A stretch of DNA of 64,000 bases from Heterohyrax brucei. Taxonomy: Eukaryota; Chordata; Mammalia; Hyracoidea; Procaviidae. Within the stretch, counting starts at the first letter, position 1, and each line of letters starts with the position of its first letter. Location: positions 21,212,001 to 21,276,000 of the forward strand of contig CM053152.1 in the NCBI GenBank assembly GCA_028571685.1, read 5' to 3'. The notes under the pieces were generated by a model that saw only the letters and a list, made by a program, of their open reading frames with translations, was not told the DNA's origin and did no database searches. Below are positions 20,118 to 31,680 of this stretch, in pieces. The position numbers were made by a program, and so were the translations under genes.

Positions 20118-21076
20118 ATGGGTCCCAAAAAGCAATAGACACTTGTGACACACAAGAAATTGGCCATGACTTCAGAAGGCTCCCAAACAAAGCAACCAAG
20201 GAGTTTTCCAGATGAAGAAACTTTTAAGAAAGCATCAGAAAGTGAATACAAAATGATTATATACAGAGCCCTTCTAGACCTTATACAAAATACAGGAGAA
20301 CAAAATGAAAAATTAAGCAAGACGTTCGATCTGATGGAACACCAGTACTCTGAAATCCAACAGATCAAGAACAAAATCAAAGACATAGAAACTTCCATGC
20401 AAAGCCAAGAAACAGAATAGAACAAATGGAAAAAAGAATTTCTGACTTGGAAGACAGAGGTATTGAGGCCAGCATCTATGAGCAGAAATCAGAAACAAGA
20501 AACAAGAAAAATGAAGAAACATTAAGAAGCATGTGGGACTCTATTAAGAGGAACAACCTTCGATTAATTGGAGTCTCTGAACAGGGTGAGACGTCTGAGA
20601 ACACAGAGAGTATCGTTGCTGAGCTGCTGACAGAAAACTTCCCAGAAATCATGAAGGAAGAGAATATAGACATCTCAGATGCATATTGTACGCCACCCAA
20701 TATAGATCTCAAAAGAAAGACTCCAAGACATATTATAATCAAGCTCAACAAAATGAAACACAAGCAGCAACTCCTAAAGGCAGCAAGACTCAAAGCAAAG
20801 CTAACATTCAGAGGGAAACCCTGTAGGCTCTCTTCAGATTTCTCACCAGAAACTGTGCTAGCACAGAGACAGTGGCATGACACATTCAAAGCCTTGAAGG
20901 AGAAGAACTTCCAACCAAGAATTATACATCCTGCAAAACTATCTTTCAAATATGAGAATGAAATTAAGACATTCCCAGATAAACAGAAACTCAGAGACTT
21001 TGTAAAAACCAAACCAAAACTAGAAGAAATACTGAAAGAAGTTTTTGGCTCTGGCTTAGAAGAACAAAACCACTAA
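20118..21076 (+). pseudogene. L1 ORF1 (ORF1p, RNA-binding protein), disrupted
   Basis: ORF1p is the trimeric RNA-binding chaperone that coats L1 RNA in the cytoplasmic particle. The ATG at 20118 (MGPKKQ) matches the usual L1 start style (MGKKQ in human). The stop follows ...SGLEEQNH at 21076, ~319 codons, against 338 in human. Order: a variable N-terminus; a coiled coil rich in Lys/Glu (around KLSKTFDLMEHQYSEIQQIK, continuing through MEKRISDLEDRG); an RRM-like domain starting near RNNLRLIGVSEQGE; and a C-terminal domain with FRGKPCRLSSDFSPETVLAQ and RIIHPAKLSFKYENEI. Lesions: an in-frame TAG at codon 7 (20136-20138) and a one-base loss near 20417 inside the coiled coil. The 217-codon stretch from 20426 is intact. 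Confidence 0.93.
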
Positions 21077-21499
21077 CTTTATATTTTAGAATGACTTTAC
21101 TACTCAAAACTCTACTCAGTTAGGGAAGGCTCCAAAGCCAATCACAGCTTTGATAATGAAAGAAGCAATCCAGTGATCATCATGAAAACTGTGGTGTCAT
21201 CATATTAAAAAGAGGGATGTACTACAGTTGTTATAGTCCTTCCAGATGGAGAGGAGGAGGACAAGACTGGTAGTAATTAAAATTGGGCTTATAAATAGTT
21301 TATTAAGGGGGATCCTAGGGACAGCTGTAAAACACAACAAAGATGTATCATATCATTTCAAGAAATGTAACACAGGAGTCTCAGCAACCACAAAACCAGC
21401 TCTGAAAAAGGTGAAAAATCAACTCACAAAAAAGAATGTCCAAGAACAGACTAATAAGAACAACAGAGGAAACATCAACATAAAAATAAACATATCACA
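21077..21499 (+). other. L1 inter-ORF spacer, 423 bp
   Basis: Non-coding stretch between the ORF1 stop and the ORF2 ATG. It is much longer than the 63-bp spacer of human L1. An 88-codon open frame (21246-21512) overlaps the ORF2 start in another frame, is basic and Asn/Lys-rich, and has no family resemblance. The spacer could house translation signals for ORF2, but nothing here proves that. Confidence 0.75.
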
Positions 21500-24400
21500 A
21501 TGGCAGCACTGAACACATACTTATCAATAGTTATGTTGAATGTGAATGGACTGAATGCTCCAGTAAAGAGATATAGAGTGACATCTTGGATAAAAAGATA
21601 TGACCCATCCATATGTTGTCTACAAGAAACTCACTTTAAACCTAAAGATAGGAACAAACTGAAAATTAAAGTTTGGAAAAATATATATCAAGCTAACAAT
21701 GAACAAAGAAGAGCAGGAGCAGGAGTGGCAATTCTAATCTCAGACAAAATCAATTTTAAGGTCAAATCCACCATCGTGGACAAAGATGGACACTATCTAT
21801 TGCTGAAAGGTTCAGTACATAAGCAAGACTTAACTATATTAAATATTTATGCACCTAATATCAGAGCACCTGAATACATCAAAGAAACACTGACTACACT
21901 CAAAAGAGAGTTAGATGACTCCACCATAACAGTGGGAGACTTCAACACTCCACTCTCAATACAAGACAGATCATCTAGAAAAAAACTCAGGAAAGATACA
22001 GAAGACCTCATTGCCACAATTAACCAACTAAATGTCATTGATACATACAGAACTTTCCACCCATCAGCAGACAAGTACACCACCTTCTCCAGTGCACATG
22101 GAACATTCTCCAGAATTGACCATGTGATAGGCCATGATGCAATGCTCAACAAAATCCATAACACTGAATTACTGCAAAGCATCTTCTCAGATCATAAAGC
22201 CATCAAAGTTGAAATCAATAGCAGAAAAAACATAGATAGAAAGTGGAACTCGTCGAAACTGAACAGCATCTTTCTAAAAAAAATGGGTTATAGAGGAAAT
22301 CAAGGATGAATTAAAGAAATTCATGGATTCCAATGAGAACGAAAACACTTCCTACCGGAACCTGTGGGATACAGCCAAAGCAGTGCTCAGAGGTCTGTTT
22401 ATCTCCATAAATGCACACGTCTGGAAGGAAGAAAGAAATCAAATCAAGGAACTAAACCTACTATGAAAGACTGTACTCTAACAAATTTGAAAACTTAGGG
22501 AAAATGGACCAATTCCTTGACTCATACCACCTACCCAAATTATCACAACATGAAGCAGAACAACTTAATAAATCCATTACAAAGGAACAGATTGAAAAGG
22601 TCATGAAAACACTGCCAACCAAAAAAAGTCCGGGTCCAGATGGCTTCACTGCAGAATTGCACCAAGCATTTAGAGAAGAATTATCTCCAATACTACTGAA
22701 ACTACTTCACAGTATAGAAAGGGGTGGAGTACTCCCAAACTCATTCTATGAAGCCAGCATAATCCTGATACCTAAGCCCGGGAAAGACCCTACAAAGTAA
22801 GAGAACTACAGACCGATATCACTCATGAATCTAGATGCAAAAATCTTCAACAAAATTCTTGCCAACAGAATACAACAACATATCAAGAAAATAATCCATC
22901 ATGACCAAGTGGGATTCATACCAGGGATGCAAGGCTGGTTCAACATCAGGAAAACAATTAATGTGATTAACCACATAAATAACACAAAAGACAAGGATCA
23001 CCTGATTTTGTCCATTGATGCAGAAAAGGCATTTGATAAAGTCTAACACCCATTCATGCTAAAAACTCTTAGCAAAACAGGCATAGACCGAAAATTCCTC
23101 AATGCAATAAGGGCCATTTATACAAAGCCAATTGCCCACTTCATCCTGAGTGGAGAGAGACTAAAAGACTTTCCTTTGAGATCAGAAACTAGACAAGGAT
23201 GCCCACTCTCACCTCTTCTATTCAACATTGTGCTAGAAGTTTTAGCCAGAGCAATTAGACAAGACCAAGAAATAAAGGGCAACTGCATTCCCAAAGACGA
23301 TGTTAAAATCTCCCTTTTTGCAGATGATATGATTGTATATGCAGAGAATCCCGAGGAATCTATAAGTAAACTACTCAAACTGATAGAAGAGTTCAGCACA
23401 GTCTCAGGATACAAGATAAACGTAAGTAAATCAGTAGGATTCCTTTATACCAACAACGAGACTGTTAAGGAAGAAATTATCAAATCAATACCATTTACGA
23501 TAGCCCCTAAGAATATAAAGTACCTAGGAATTAATCTAACCAGAGAAACAACAGACCTTTCCAAAGAGAACTACAAGCCCTTACTGCAAGAAACTAAGAG
23601 AGACTTAGATAAATGGAAAAACCTACCCTGCTCATGGATAGGAAGACTTAACATTGTGAAAATGTCTATTTTACCCAAAGCAATCTATTTATATAATGCA
23701 ATCCCAATACAAGTTCCAGTGACATTTTTTAATGAGATGGAGAAACAAATCACCAATTTTGTTTGGAAAGGGAAGAAGCCTCGGTTAAGCAAGGTACTAC
23801 TAAAGAAGAACACATTGGGAGGCCTCTCATTACCCGACTTTAGAACATATTACACTGCCACAGTGGTCAAAACAGCCTGGTACTGGTATAAGAACAGACA
23901 GATCGATCAGTGGAACAGAACTGAGACCCCAGAGACGACACCATCTGCCTATGAACAATTGATATTTGACAAAGGCCCTAAGACATTAAACTGGGGTAAA
24001 AACAGTATCTTCAACAAATGGTGCTGGCAAAATTGGATATCCATCTGCAAGAAACTGAAACAAGATCCAAATCTTACACCTTATACAAAAACCAACTCCA
24101 ACTGGATAAAAGACCTAAGTATCAATCCTAAAACAATAAAGCTCATCCAAGAAAACGTAGAAACAACAATGGAAGTTTTAATACACAATATGGACAGATT
24201 TCAAAATCTGTCAAACAAACCACAATCATCAGAAGAGAAAAATAGATAAATGTGATCTATTAAGAATTAAACACTTTTGCGTATCTGAAGACTTTATGAA
24301 TAGAATTAAAAGAACACCTACAGAATGGGAAAAAATATTTGGCAACTCTATGTCAGACTGATGTCTAATCTCCATAATCTATAAGATACTACAAAATATC

Positions 24401-25039
24401 AACAAGAAGAAGACAAATCATCCAATTAAGTGATGGGCAAAGGAGATGGACAGACATTTCACTAAAAAAGAGATCCAGGCAGCCAAAAAACACATGCGGA
24501 CATGTTCGCGATCTTTAGTTATTAAAGAAATTCAAATCAAGACGACAATGAGATACCATCTGACCCCAACAAGGTTGGCCATGATCCAGAAAACACAAAA
24601 CAACAAATGCTGGAGAGGCTGTGGAGAAAGTGGAACCCTCCTACACTGTTGGTGGGGTTGCAAAATGGTCCAGCCTCTTTGGCAAGCAATCTGGCGCTTC
24701 CTTAAAAAAATGGATATTGATATACCATTTGACCCAGTAATTCCACTACTTGGAATATATTCTGCAGAATCAAGGCCTTTCACACCAACGGACACATGCA
24801 CCAGAATGTTTATCGCAGCACAGTCCACAATAGCAAAAAGATGGAATCAACCCAGATACCCAACAACAGAAGAATGGATAGGTAAACTATGGTATATATA
24901 CTCAATGGAGCACTAGACAATGATAAAGAACAACGATGACTTCAGGAAACATCTCATGACCTGGTTTCAAATGGAAGACATTATGTTGAGTGAAAGTAGT
25001 CAGCGACAAAAGGACAAATATTGTATGAGACCTCTATGA
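21500..25039 (+). pseudogene. L1 ORF2 (endonuclease/reverse transcriptase), disrupted
   Basis: ORF2p nicks target DNA and copies RNA onto it. The APE-type endonuclease spans ~21500-22200 and keeps the key motifs: LNVNGLN, LQETH, NIYAPN, VGDFN, RIDHV and SDHKAIK. The reverse transcriptase follows: [40 protein letters not shown] and the active-site [10 protein letters not shown] near 23311-23340. The Cys-rich end (CWRGCGESGTLLHCWWGC) is near 24610-24660. Lesions: frameshift in an A8 run near 22282; ~260-bp deletion near 22456 between endonuclease and RT; stops at 22798, 23044, 24359, 24431 and 24914; a frameshift near 24245. The longest intact run is 397 codons (23056-24249). Confidence 0.95.
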
Positions 25040-26035
25040 TGAGATCTCAAAACTAGACTTGTGTATAGAAGAAAAGACTCTTTGACAGCTGCAAGGGAGG
25101 GGAGGGAGAAAGGGAGGGTTTAGATTAGATAGTTGCTAGGTATGTGGTTGGGTGAAATCGGTGATGGCACACATTAGAAAGACGAACAATATTAAGTGGA
25201 CTTAAACATAACATGAGTACTCCTTCCATCTTAACCCAATATTGCTAGGACAGAGTAGCTGGGGAGGGGGCAGGGGACCATGCTGTTAGCCGAAAGTGAG
25301 GCCAATTGGCACAACTAGAGTTTTTCTAAGAGGGCACTCTGCACCCCATGTTGGTGAGTGGCGTCTGAGGTCTTAAAAGCTGCCAAGCTGCCATCCAAGG
25401 GCACAGCAAATGGTCCGAACTCAGCAGGAATAGATGCTCACCGAGGACCAAAATGACATGGGGGAAAGACAACCCAGAAGACAAAGAGACCCACGTCAGT
25501 GGGTGCCTACATCGAGTTGGGACTGGAAGAACCAGATGGTGCCCGGCCACCACCAGTGATAGTTGCGATGGAGCTCACTAAGTTGAGTCTCACTGGCAAC
25601 ACAAGAATAAAAAGGGGTGCACCCTGAGATCTCCACTAAAAGACCTCAATTGATGGTCCAGTGGTTTAGGGGTTCCCCTGGGAGCATGGCCCCTTGCACT
25701 GATGCTGCCCTTGACCATAAATCATAGCGAAGGTCCACGCTTCGGACAGGAATGTATTGGACTTGTTGATGCAGTGACCATATATTGGATGCACTTTATG
25801 GTTCTATACATCTATAGGATGTCGTCCTGCTAACCTCTGGCTGGAGGAAGGAGAGTGGGTGGAGAGGAGGGGAAAAAGAGACTGTTGGGAGAATGAGACA
25901 TGAATGGAGCAGAGACGAATAGTGTGCTGTCACCGGGCAGGGAGAGCAGTGGAAGCTGCATATAGGTGGGTATGTAAATTTACACGGAAATGTACATTTT
26001 CACTCAGTTATATTAAATAAAAAATTAAAATTAAA
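25040..26035 (+). other. L1 3'UTR, ~1 kb
   Basis: G-rich purine tract (GGGAGGGGAGGGAGAAAGGG) at 25095-25114, as in other L1 3'UTRs, then GTCTGAGGTCTTAAAAGCTG, then a terminal CAGTTATATTAAATAAAAAA tail. Homologous pieces of this 3'UTR or of related subfamilies recur at 46-445, 12225-13735, 14388, 32848, 38483, 45180, 46868 and 53343. Confidence 0.9.
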
Positions 26036-27139
26036 AAAAAATGTTGAAACGTTTAAAATATTTTTGTTGAAATATAATAACTCATAATATATTTCATAGC
26101 TATTTAAAATGCACAATTCAATGGGTTTATTACATTCACATAGTTGTCAATCAACACTACAACTAAGTTTAGAACATTTTTATCACATAAAAAGAAACCT
26201 CATACCCATTATCAATCACTCAATTCTGCGAAAGTCTGAGGGCCTGAGACCTATGCAACCACTACATTTGCTTGTTTTGAATGTTTCATATAAATGGAGT
26301 CATACAATCTGTGGTCTTTTGTGACTGGTTTCTTTCACTTAGCATAATATCTTTGAGATTCATCAATCTTTTAATATGTATCAGTACTGCAGTTCTTTTT
26401 CTTGCTGAATAATATTCCCTTGAATGGATATGCCACATTTCATTTATCCTTTGGTCCATTGACATTTAGGTTGTTTCCACCTTTTGGCTACTATGAATAA
26501 TGACACTATAAACACTCATGTATAACTTTTTGCCTTTTCATTCTCTTCAGTATATATCTACAAGTAGAATTTTGGGGTCATACTCTATGATGAATTACCA
26601 GATTGTTTCTAAAGTTACTGCACCATTTTATATTTCTACCAGCTGTGTGTTACAATTTTTTCCACATCCTCATGTCAAAAATTTCACTTATTTATATTTT
26701 TTTATTCTACTTATCCTAGTGAGAGTGAAGTACTATTGTGATTTATATTTATATTTTGCTAATGACAAATGATACTGAACATCTTTTCATGTGCTCGTTG
26801 GCCATTTGCATATCTTCTTTGGAGAAACATCTCTTCAAACTCTTTGCTCTTTGAAAATATTGGAGTGAAAAATTATTAGTATTGAGCAGTAGGAGTTAAC
26901 TGTATATTCTGGATAATAGTCTCTTATGAGTACATTACTTGTAAATATATTCTCTCAGTCTATGGGTTGTCTTTTTACTTTCTTGAAGATGTCATTTGCA
27001 GCAATCTGCTAAAATTTGGAGTGAAAAGTCAACAAATTTATAAAAACTTTGTTGGAAAATAATTTGATTTAGGATGTTAACATTTCCATAAAAAATATGA
27101 CGTACTTCTTAATTAATTCAATACCTATTGAACCCATTT

Positions 27140-29175
27140 TTCTTTCTTTGTATATGATCTCCTTGACGTATCCCATAGCTTGTCTGGTGTTAGGTCATTA
27201 ATGTTCATTGTGTCAAATCCATTCTTGAGATGTCTCTAAATTCAGGGAGGAATATACTCAAGGTCATGCATTGTCTCTTAAAGAATTGTTTTAATTTTCT
27301 TCAGCTTCAACTTGAATTTGTATATGAGAAATTGATGGTCGGGTCTACAGTTAGTTCCTAGCTTATTTTAACTGATGTGTTGAAGTTTTTCCATCATCTA
27401 TTTCAATAGCTATAGTAAAATTGTTTCCTGTGTTATCGAGATGGTGAGGTCCACATATATAGTTACTGTTTATACTTTTGAAAAAAAAGATATTTGCAAT
27501 GAAAGCTGAAAGAACTGAAGAAAAACCTTCAAGCCTCGGGTTGCAATAGTGAAAGATTCTGTATGGAAAATATTAAATGACTCAGGAAATATCAAAAGAA
27601 GAGAGAAGGAATACATGGAGTCATTATATCAGAAAAAAACTGGTCAATATCTCTCCATCTGAAGAGGTAGCGTGTCACCAGGAACTGACGGTAATGAAGG
27701 AAGAAGTTGAAGCTACATTGAAGGCACTGGTAAAGAACAAGGATCCAGGAATTGATGGAATATCAACTGAGATGTTTCAACAAATGGATGCACCACTAGA
27801 AGTGTTCACTCATCTATTTCAAGAAATTTAGAGGACAGCTACCTGGCCAACAAACTGGAAGACACATATTTATCCCTATTCCCATGAAAGGTGATCCAAA
27901 CAAATGTGGAAATTATCAAACAATACCACTAGTATCACATGCAAGTGAAATTTTTCTAGAGATCATTCAAAAGGGACTGCAACAGTGCATTGATCGGGAA
28001 CCAGTAGAAATTCAAATCAGTTTTAGATGAGGACATGGAACCAGGGATATCATCACTGACATCAGGTGGATTTTGGCTGAAAGCAGAGAACACCAGAAAG
28101 ATGTTTACCTGTGTTTCACTAACTATGCAAGGGAGTTTGACTGGATCATAACAAATTATGAATAACATCGCAGAGAATGTGAATTCAGAACATGTAATTG
28201 TGCTCACGAAGAATCTGTATATTGATCAAGAGACAGTTGTGTGAACAGAGCAAGGGAACACTGCATGGATTCAAGTCAGAAGAGGTTGTGTCAGGGTCGC
28301 ATCCTTTCACCAAACCCTTTCAATCTGTATGATGTATAAATAATCTGAGGAGCTGGACTATATGAAGAAAAATGAGGCGTCAAAATTGGAAGAAGACTTA
28401 TTAACAACCTGTGATATGCAGATGACACAACCCTGCTTGCTAGAAGTAAAGGGGGTTTGATGAAGATCACTTACTGATGAAGATCAAAAAACATAGTCTT
28501 CAGTATACGGATTGCACCTCAACATCAAGAAAACAAAAATCCTCACAACTGGACCAGTAAGCAACATCACCGTAAATGGAGAAAGGATTGAGGCTGTCAA
28601 AGATTTCATTTTACGTTTTGGCAGTGATCAAAAAATTAAAAGGCACATTGCATTGGGAAAATCTGCTGCAAAGGACCTCTTTAAAGTATTGAAAATAAAG
28701 ATGTCGCCTTGAAGACTAAGGTGTCTGACCCAAGCCATGGTATTTTTAGTCATATCAAATGTGTGCAAAAGTTGGACAATGAAGAGGTAAGACAGAAGAA
28801 GAATTAACACCTTTGAATTGTGGTGTTGGAGAAGAATGTTGAATGTACCATGGATGGCCAAAAGAACCAACAAATCTCCTCTAGAAGAAGTACAACCTGA
28901 GCGCTCTTTGGAAGCAAAGATAGCAAGACAGGATTTCACATATTTTGGACATGTTGTCAGGAGGGACTGATTCCAGGGGAAGGACATCATGCTTGGTAGA
29001 GTAGAGGATCAGAGTAAAAGAAGAAGACTCTTAACAAGACGAATTGACACAGTGGCTGCAACAATGATCTTAAGCAGGAAAATGACTGTGGGGTTGGTGC
29101 AGGGCCAGGAACTGTTTCATTTTGTTTTGCACAGGGTCACTATGGGTTGGAACCAACTCAATGGCAGATAACAAC
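27140..29175. mobile_element. RTE LINE with 5' inversion (twin priming)
   Basis: 27140-27506 is antisense RTE endonuclease-region sequence (CATAGCTTGTCTGGTGTTAG; GAGAAATTGATGGTCGGG). At ~27507 it switches to sense from the linker (GAAAAACCTTCAAGCCTCGG) and runs to the 3' end (GAACCAACTCAATGGCAG) at ~29175. The inverted part belongs upstream of the sense part, with ~300 bp of consensus missing between them, the arrangement twin priming makes. A sense RT fragment is readable (ALVKNKDPGIDGISTEMFQQ at ~27727). Frames are broken. Confidence 0.85.
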
Positions 29176-29179
29176 AAAA

Positions 29180-29602
29180 ACAAAATGATGTGTTCACGTC
29201 CTAACTCCTGGTGCCCATGCATACGGGCACCTAATTAGAAAACAGAGTCCGTGCTGTTATAGTCAAGATGAGTCATACTGGGTTAGTATGGGCATGAATT
29301 CAATGACTGATGTCCTTTTAAGAGAAAAATTTAGACACAGAAACACAAAGGGAAGAAGGCTATGTGAAGACACAGGCAGAGATTGGAGTGATGTGTCTAC
29401 AAGGCAAAGAATGCCAAAGATTGAGGCAACATCAGAAATAAGAGGCAAGAGGCAAGAAAGAATTCTCTAGAGCCTTCAGGGTAGCTTAGCCCTGCAAACT
29501 CCTTGATTTTGGACTTCAGAACTATAAGAGAATAAATTTTTGTCGTTGTAAGCTACTCAATTTGTGGTAATTTGTTACGGCAGCTTTAGAAAACTAACAC
29601 AG
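29180..29602 (+). mobile_element. MLT1-type LTR (ERVL-MaLR) fossil
   Basis: ATGTGTTCACGTCCTAACTC, GAAGACACAGGCAGAGATTG, GACTTCAGAACTATAAGAGA and AATAAATTT, ending TTTAGAAAACTAACACAG. This is the MLT1 order. The 5' terminal part is missing and the copy is strongly decayed. Family age is about that of placental mammals. Confidence 0.85.
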
Positions 29603-30685
29603 TACCTATCCCAGAATCAATCATTGAGACAAGAGAGATGAAATAACTCTGATGGGCTCAGACCAATCAGAGCTCACATCTACTAAAACTTCACACTTCA
29701 AGGGGATGGAATTCATTCTAGAAGGGCAACCATTAGGTCTACCACAGCAAGTAACCAATATTGTTACTGTTGTCTTATCAATAACAAGATTCCACATTCT
29801 GGGCAGTAAATTTCCTTAAGCCTGGTACTGAATCCTTCCTCCTTTTAGATAAAAACCATTGTCTTTTGGATTACAAGAAATATTACATTGTTTTATTCAG
29901 GTCTATATGCTAATCATAGATTCACATTCTTCAAGTGCTTCTTCCATGAGTTTTAAGTGAATTCTTAGGTCAGAGCTGGCCTAGATCCAAAGCTTTCTTT
30001 TCTGTGAGGGTGGTGATAGTGGTAGAGGTATCCTCATCATCTGAAGCAAGAAAGAGCTGGAAAAAATTTACAGACTGTCAGCTATTTGGACCCATCACTC
30101 AACTGGCTATGAGATCTTTCATCACATGGTGTTTTCCTCTGTGAACCCACTCCATGAAATGAACGTATTACACACATTAGACGAGAAGCATATTCTGGTT
30201 TTGAAAGAAGATGGACACGAGAACATTTCAGCAAACGAATGACCTGTTGATGGGAAGATACTGCCATTTGCAGATGGGTTCTCAGACAGTATGTAGAAAG
30301 GGGAAAGAAATATAGGGCAACTATTGAACTTGTCAGGCTTGTAGCTCCCACCTGAAGGTAATCACAACTGGATTTCTGCAGATCTCTGTGATGCATAATC
30401 ATCTCTTAACATTTTTTACATGACTTGGCAATCTCCCTGCTGTGTACATTTAACAGGAGTTAGAGCTCAGCATTCCATTTGGAGATGTGAGTGGTTGCTT
30501 GCCACTGACTTCTCTTGTCTTTCACACCTCGCAGGACAGTACACCTTTGCCCTCAGTGGCCCATTTTTTCACTCAGACATTTAGGAGGCATGTGGAACTC
30601 AGCTGTAGTTCTTGAGAGTAAAGCAGTGATGAGGAGGTTATCAGGCAGTGCCGTGTTCTAGGTTAAGAAAACATCTGTGGTTGTA
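29603..30685. other. Unassigned sequence
   Basis: About 1.1 kb without a repeat I recognise. A 106-codon minus-strand open frame (30082-30402) has no domain I can name. No splice-flanked exon is supported. Confidence 0.45.
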
Positions 30686-30689
30686 TTCT

Positions 30690-31115
30690 ATTATTGTTTT
30701 AACAAATTACCACAAACTCAGTGGCTTAAAACAACACAAATTTACTATCTTGTAATTCCTAAGATTAGAAGTACTAAAATCAAGATGTCAGCAGGGCGGT
30801 GTTCCTTTTGGAGGCTCTAGGGGGAATCTGTTTCCTTGCCCTTTCTAGAGGCACCTTCATTTCTGGGTTCTGTAATCTTCCTCCATCATTAAGGTTCACA
30901 AGTACAGTATTTTCAAATCTCCCTCTCTTTCTAGCCTCTTATTCCTTCTTAATTTCTCCTTTTAGGACCCTCCTGCCTCCCTCCACCAGGATAATCTCCT
31001 CATTTCAGGATCCCTAAACACATTTGCCAAAGCTCGTTTGGTAGGTAAAATAACGTATTCACAGGTTTTAGGAGATTAGGACCTTGATGTCTTTCTGGAG
31101 GCAGCACTGCTTTCT
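30690..31115 (-). mobile_element. MaLR-type LTR (MLT1/MST-like) fossil
   Basis: Reverse orientation: TAACAAATTACCACAAACTC, GTGGCTTAAAACAACACAAA, then TTTTAGGACCCTCCTGCCTC. These are typical MLT1/MST blocks. Decayed solo LTR. Confidence 0.75.
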
Positions 31116-31234
31116 GTTCCACACTGGTCCGATTTCTTCTTTTCATAGGCTTGCTGTTTATTTTTCCTGCTCAGATGAGTTTATCTTTTATTTCAGATAA
31201 ATAACATATGCATAGGGTCCCTATATTCAAAAAG

Positions 31235-31298
31235 GAAAATCCCCAAAAGATACACAAATGATCAACAAACACATGACAAGATGCTCAGTGTCATTAGT
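31235..31298 (+). mobile_element. Short old L1 ORF2 fragment
   Basis: CCCCAAAAGATACACAAATG, CAACAAACACATGACAAGAT and GCTCAGTGTCATTAGTCATT match L1 ORF2 near its C-terminus. Truncated by the SINE that follows. Confidence 0.65.
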
Positions 31299-31497
31299 CA
31301 TTACCCATTGTCGCTGAGTCAATTCTGACTAAGGGCAACTCTGTGATAGAGGAGAACTGCTGCATAAGGTTGCTCAGGGTATAATTTCTAAGGAAGAAGA
31401 CCACTACATTTTTCTTCCATATGTTGACTGGTGGGTTTGAATCTCTAATTTCTCACTTAGCATCTGAGCACTTGAGCACTTAACCACTGCACTACGA
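31299..31497 (-). mobile_element. AfroSINE, long-body subtype
   Basis: Antisense. CATTGTCGCTGAGTCAATTC at the 3' end, a decayed long-body block, and GAGCACTTAACCACTGCACT at the head. Confidence 0.85.
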
Positions 31498-31511
31498 TGA
31501 TGCTTACATCA

Positions 31512-31680
31512 GCCATTAAACCTACTGCCATTGAAACAATTCTAACTAACAGTGACACTCTAGGATGAAGAAGAGCTGTTCTATAGTATTTCCAAGTAGT
31601 GACTGGTGGATTCAAACTGCAGTCCTTTTTTTTTTTTTTTGGTTGGCAGCTGACTTCTTAACCAGTGCACCACTCGGCCT
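31512..31680 (-). mobile_element. AfroSINE, short-body subtype
   Basis: Antisense. ACTGCCATTGAAACAATTCT at the 3' end, GTGACTGGTGGATTCAAACT body, and TTCTTAACCAGTGCACCACT head. A run of 15 T at 31626-31640 lies inside it. Confidence 0.85.

Larger units (their letters stand above)
19072..26035 (+). mobile_element. Full-length L1 (6.96 kb) with 12-bp TSD
   Basis: A whole L1 in canonical order: 5'UTR 19072-20117, ORF1 20118-21076, spacer 21077-21499, ORF2 21500 to ~25039, 3'UTR to an A-rich tail at 26035. Perfect TSD AAAAAATGTTGA at 19060-19071 and 26036-26047, which also matches the L1 endonuclease preference for A/T-rich targets. It has about ten lesions but long reading frames, so it is much younger than the L1 fragments around it. 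It lies inside an older antisense L1 and carries a 45-bp AfroSINE-end insertion in its 5'UTR. Inactive: ORF1 has a stop and a frameshift; ORF2 has stops, frameshifts and an internal deletion. Confidence 0.95.
18896..27135 (-). mobile_element. Old antisense L1 that hosts the full-length L1
   Basis: Only 18896-19059 and 26048-27135 belong to this element; the rest is the L1 at 19072-26035. The right part is clear antisense L1M 3'UTR and ORF2: AATGCACAATTCAATGGGTT, GAATAATATTCCCTTGAATG, CATCTTTTCATGTGCTCGTT. The left part is AT-rich and weaker. Heavily decayed. Confidence 0.65.

Noticed and set aside
20476-21012. 178-codon minus-strand open frame opposite L1 ORF1
   Set aside because: Shadow of the ORF1 coding strand; composition follows ORF1 codons.
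30082-30402. 106-codon open frame in unplaced DNA as a possible gene
   Set aside because: Neither strand gives a recognisable protein and the opposite-strand reading has a stop mid-way; insufficient evidence.
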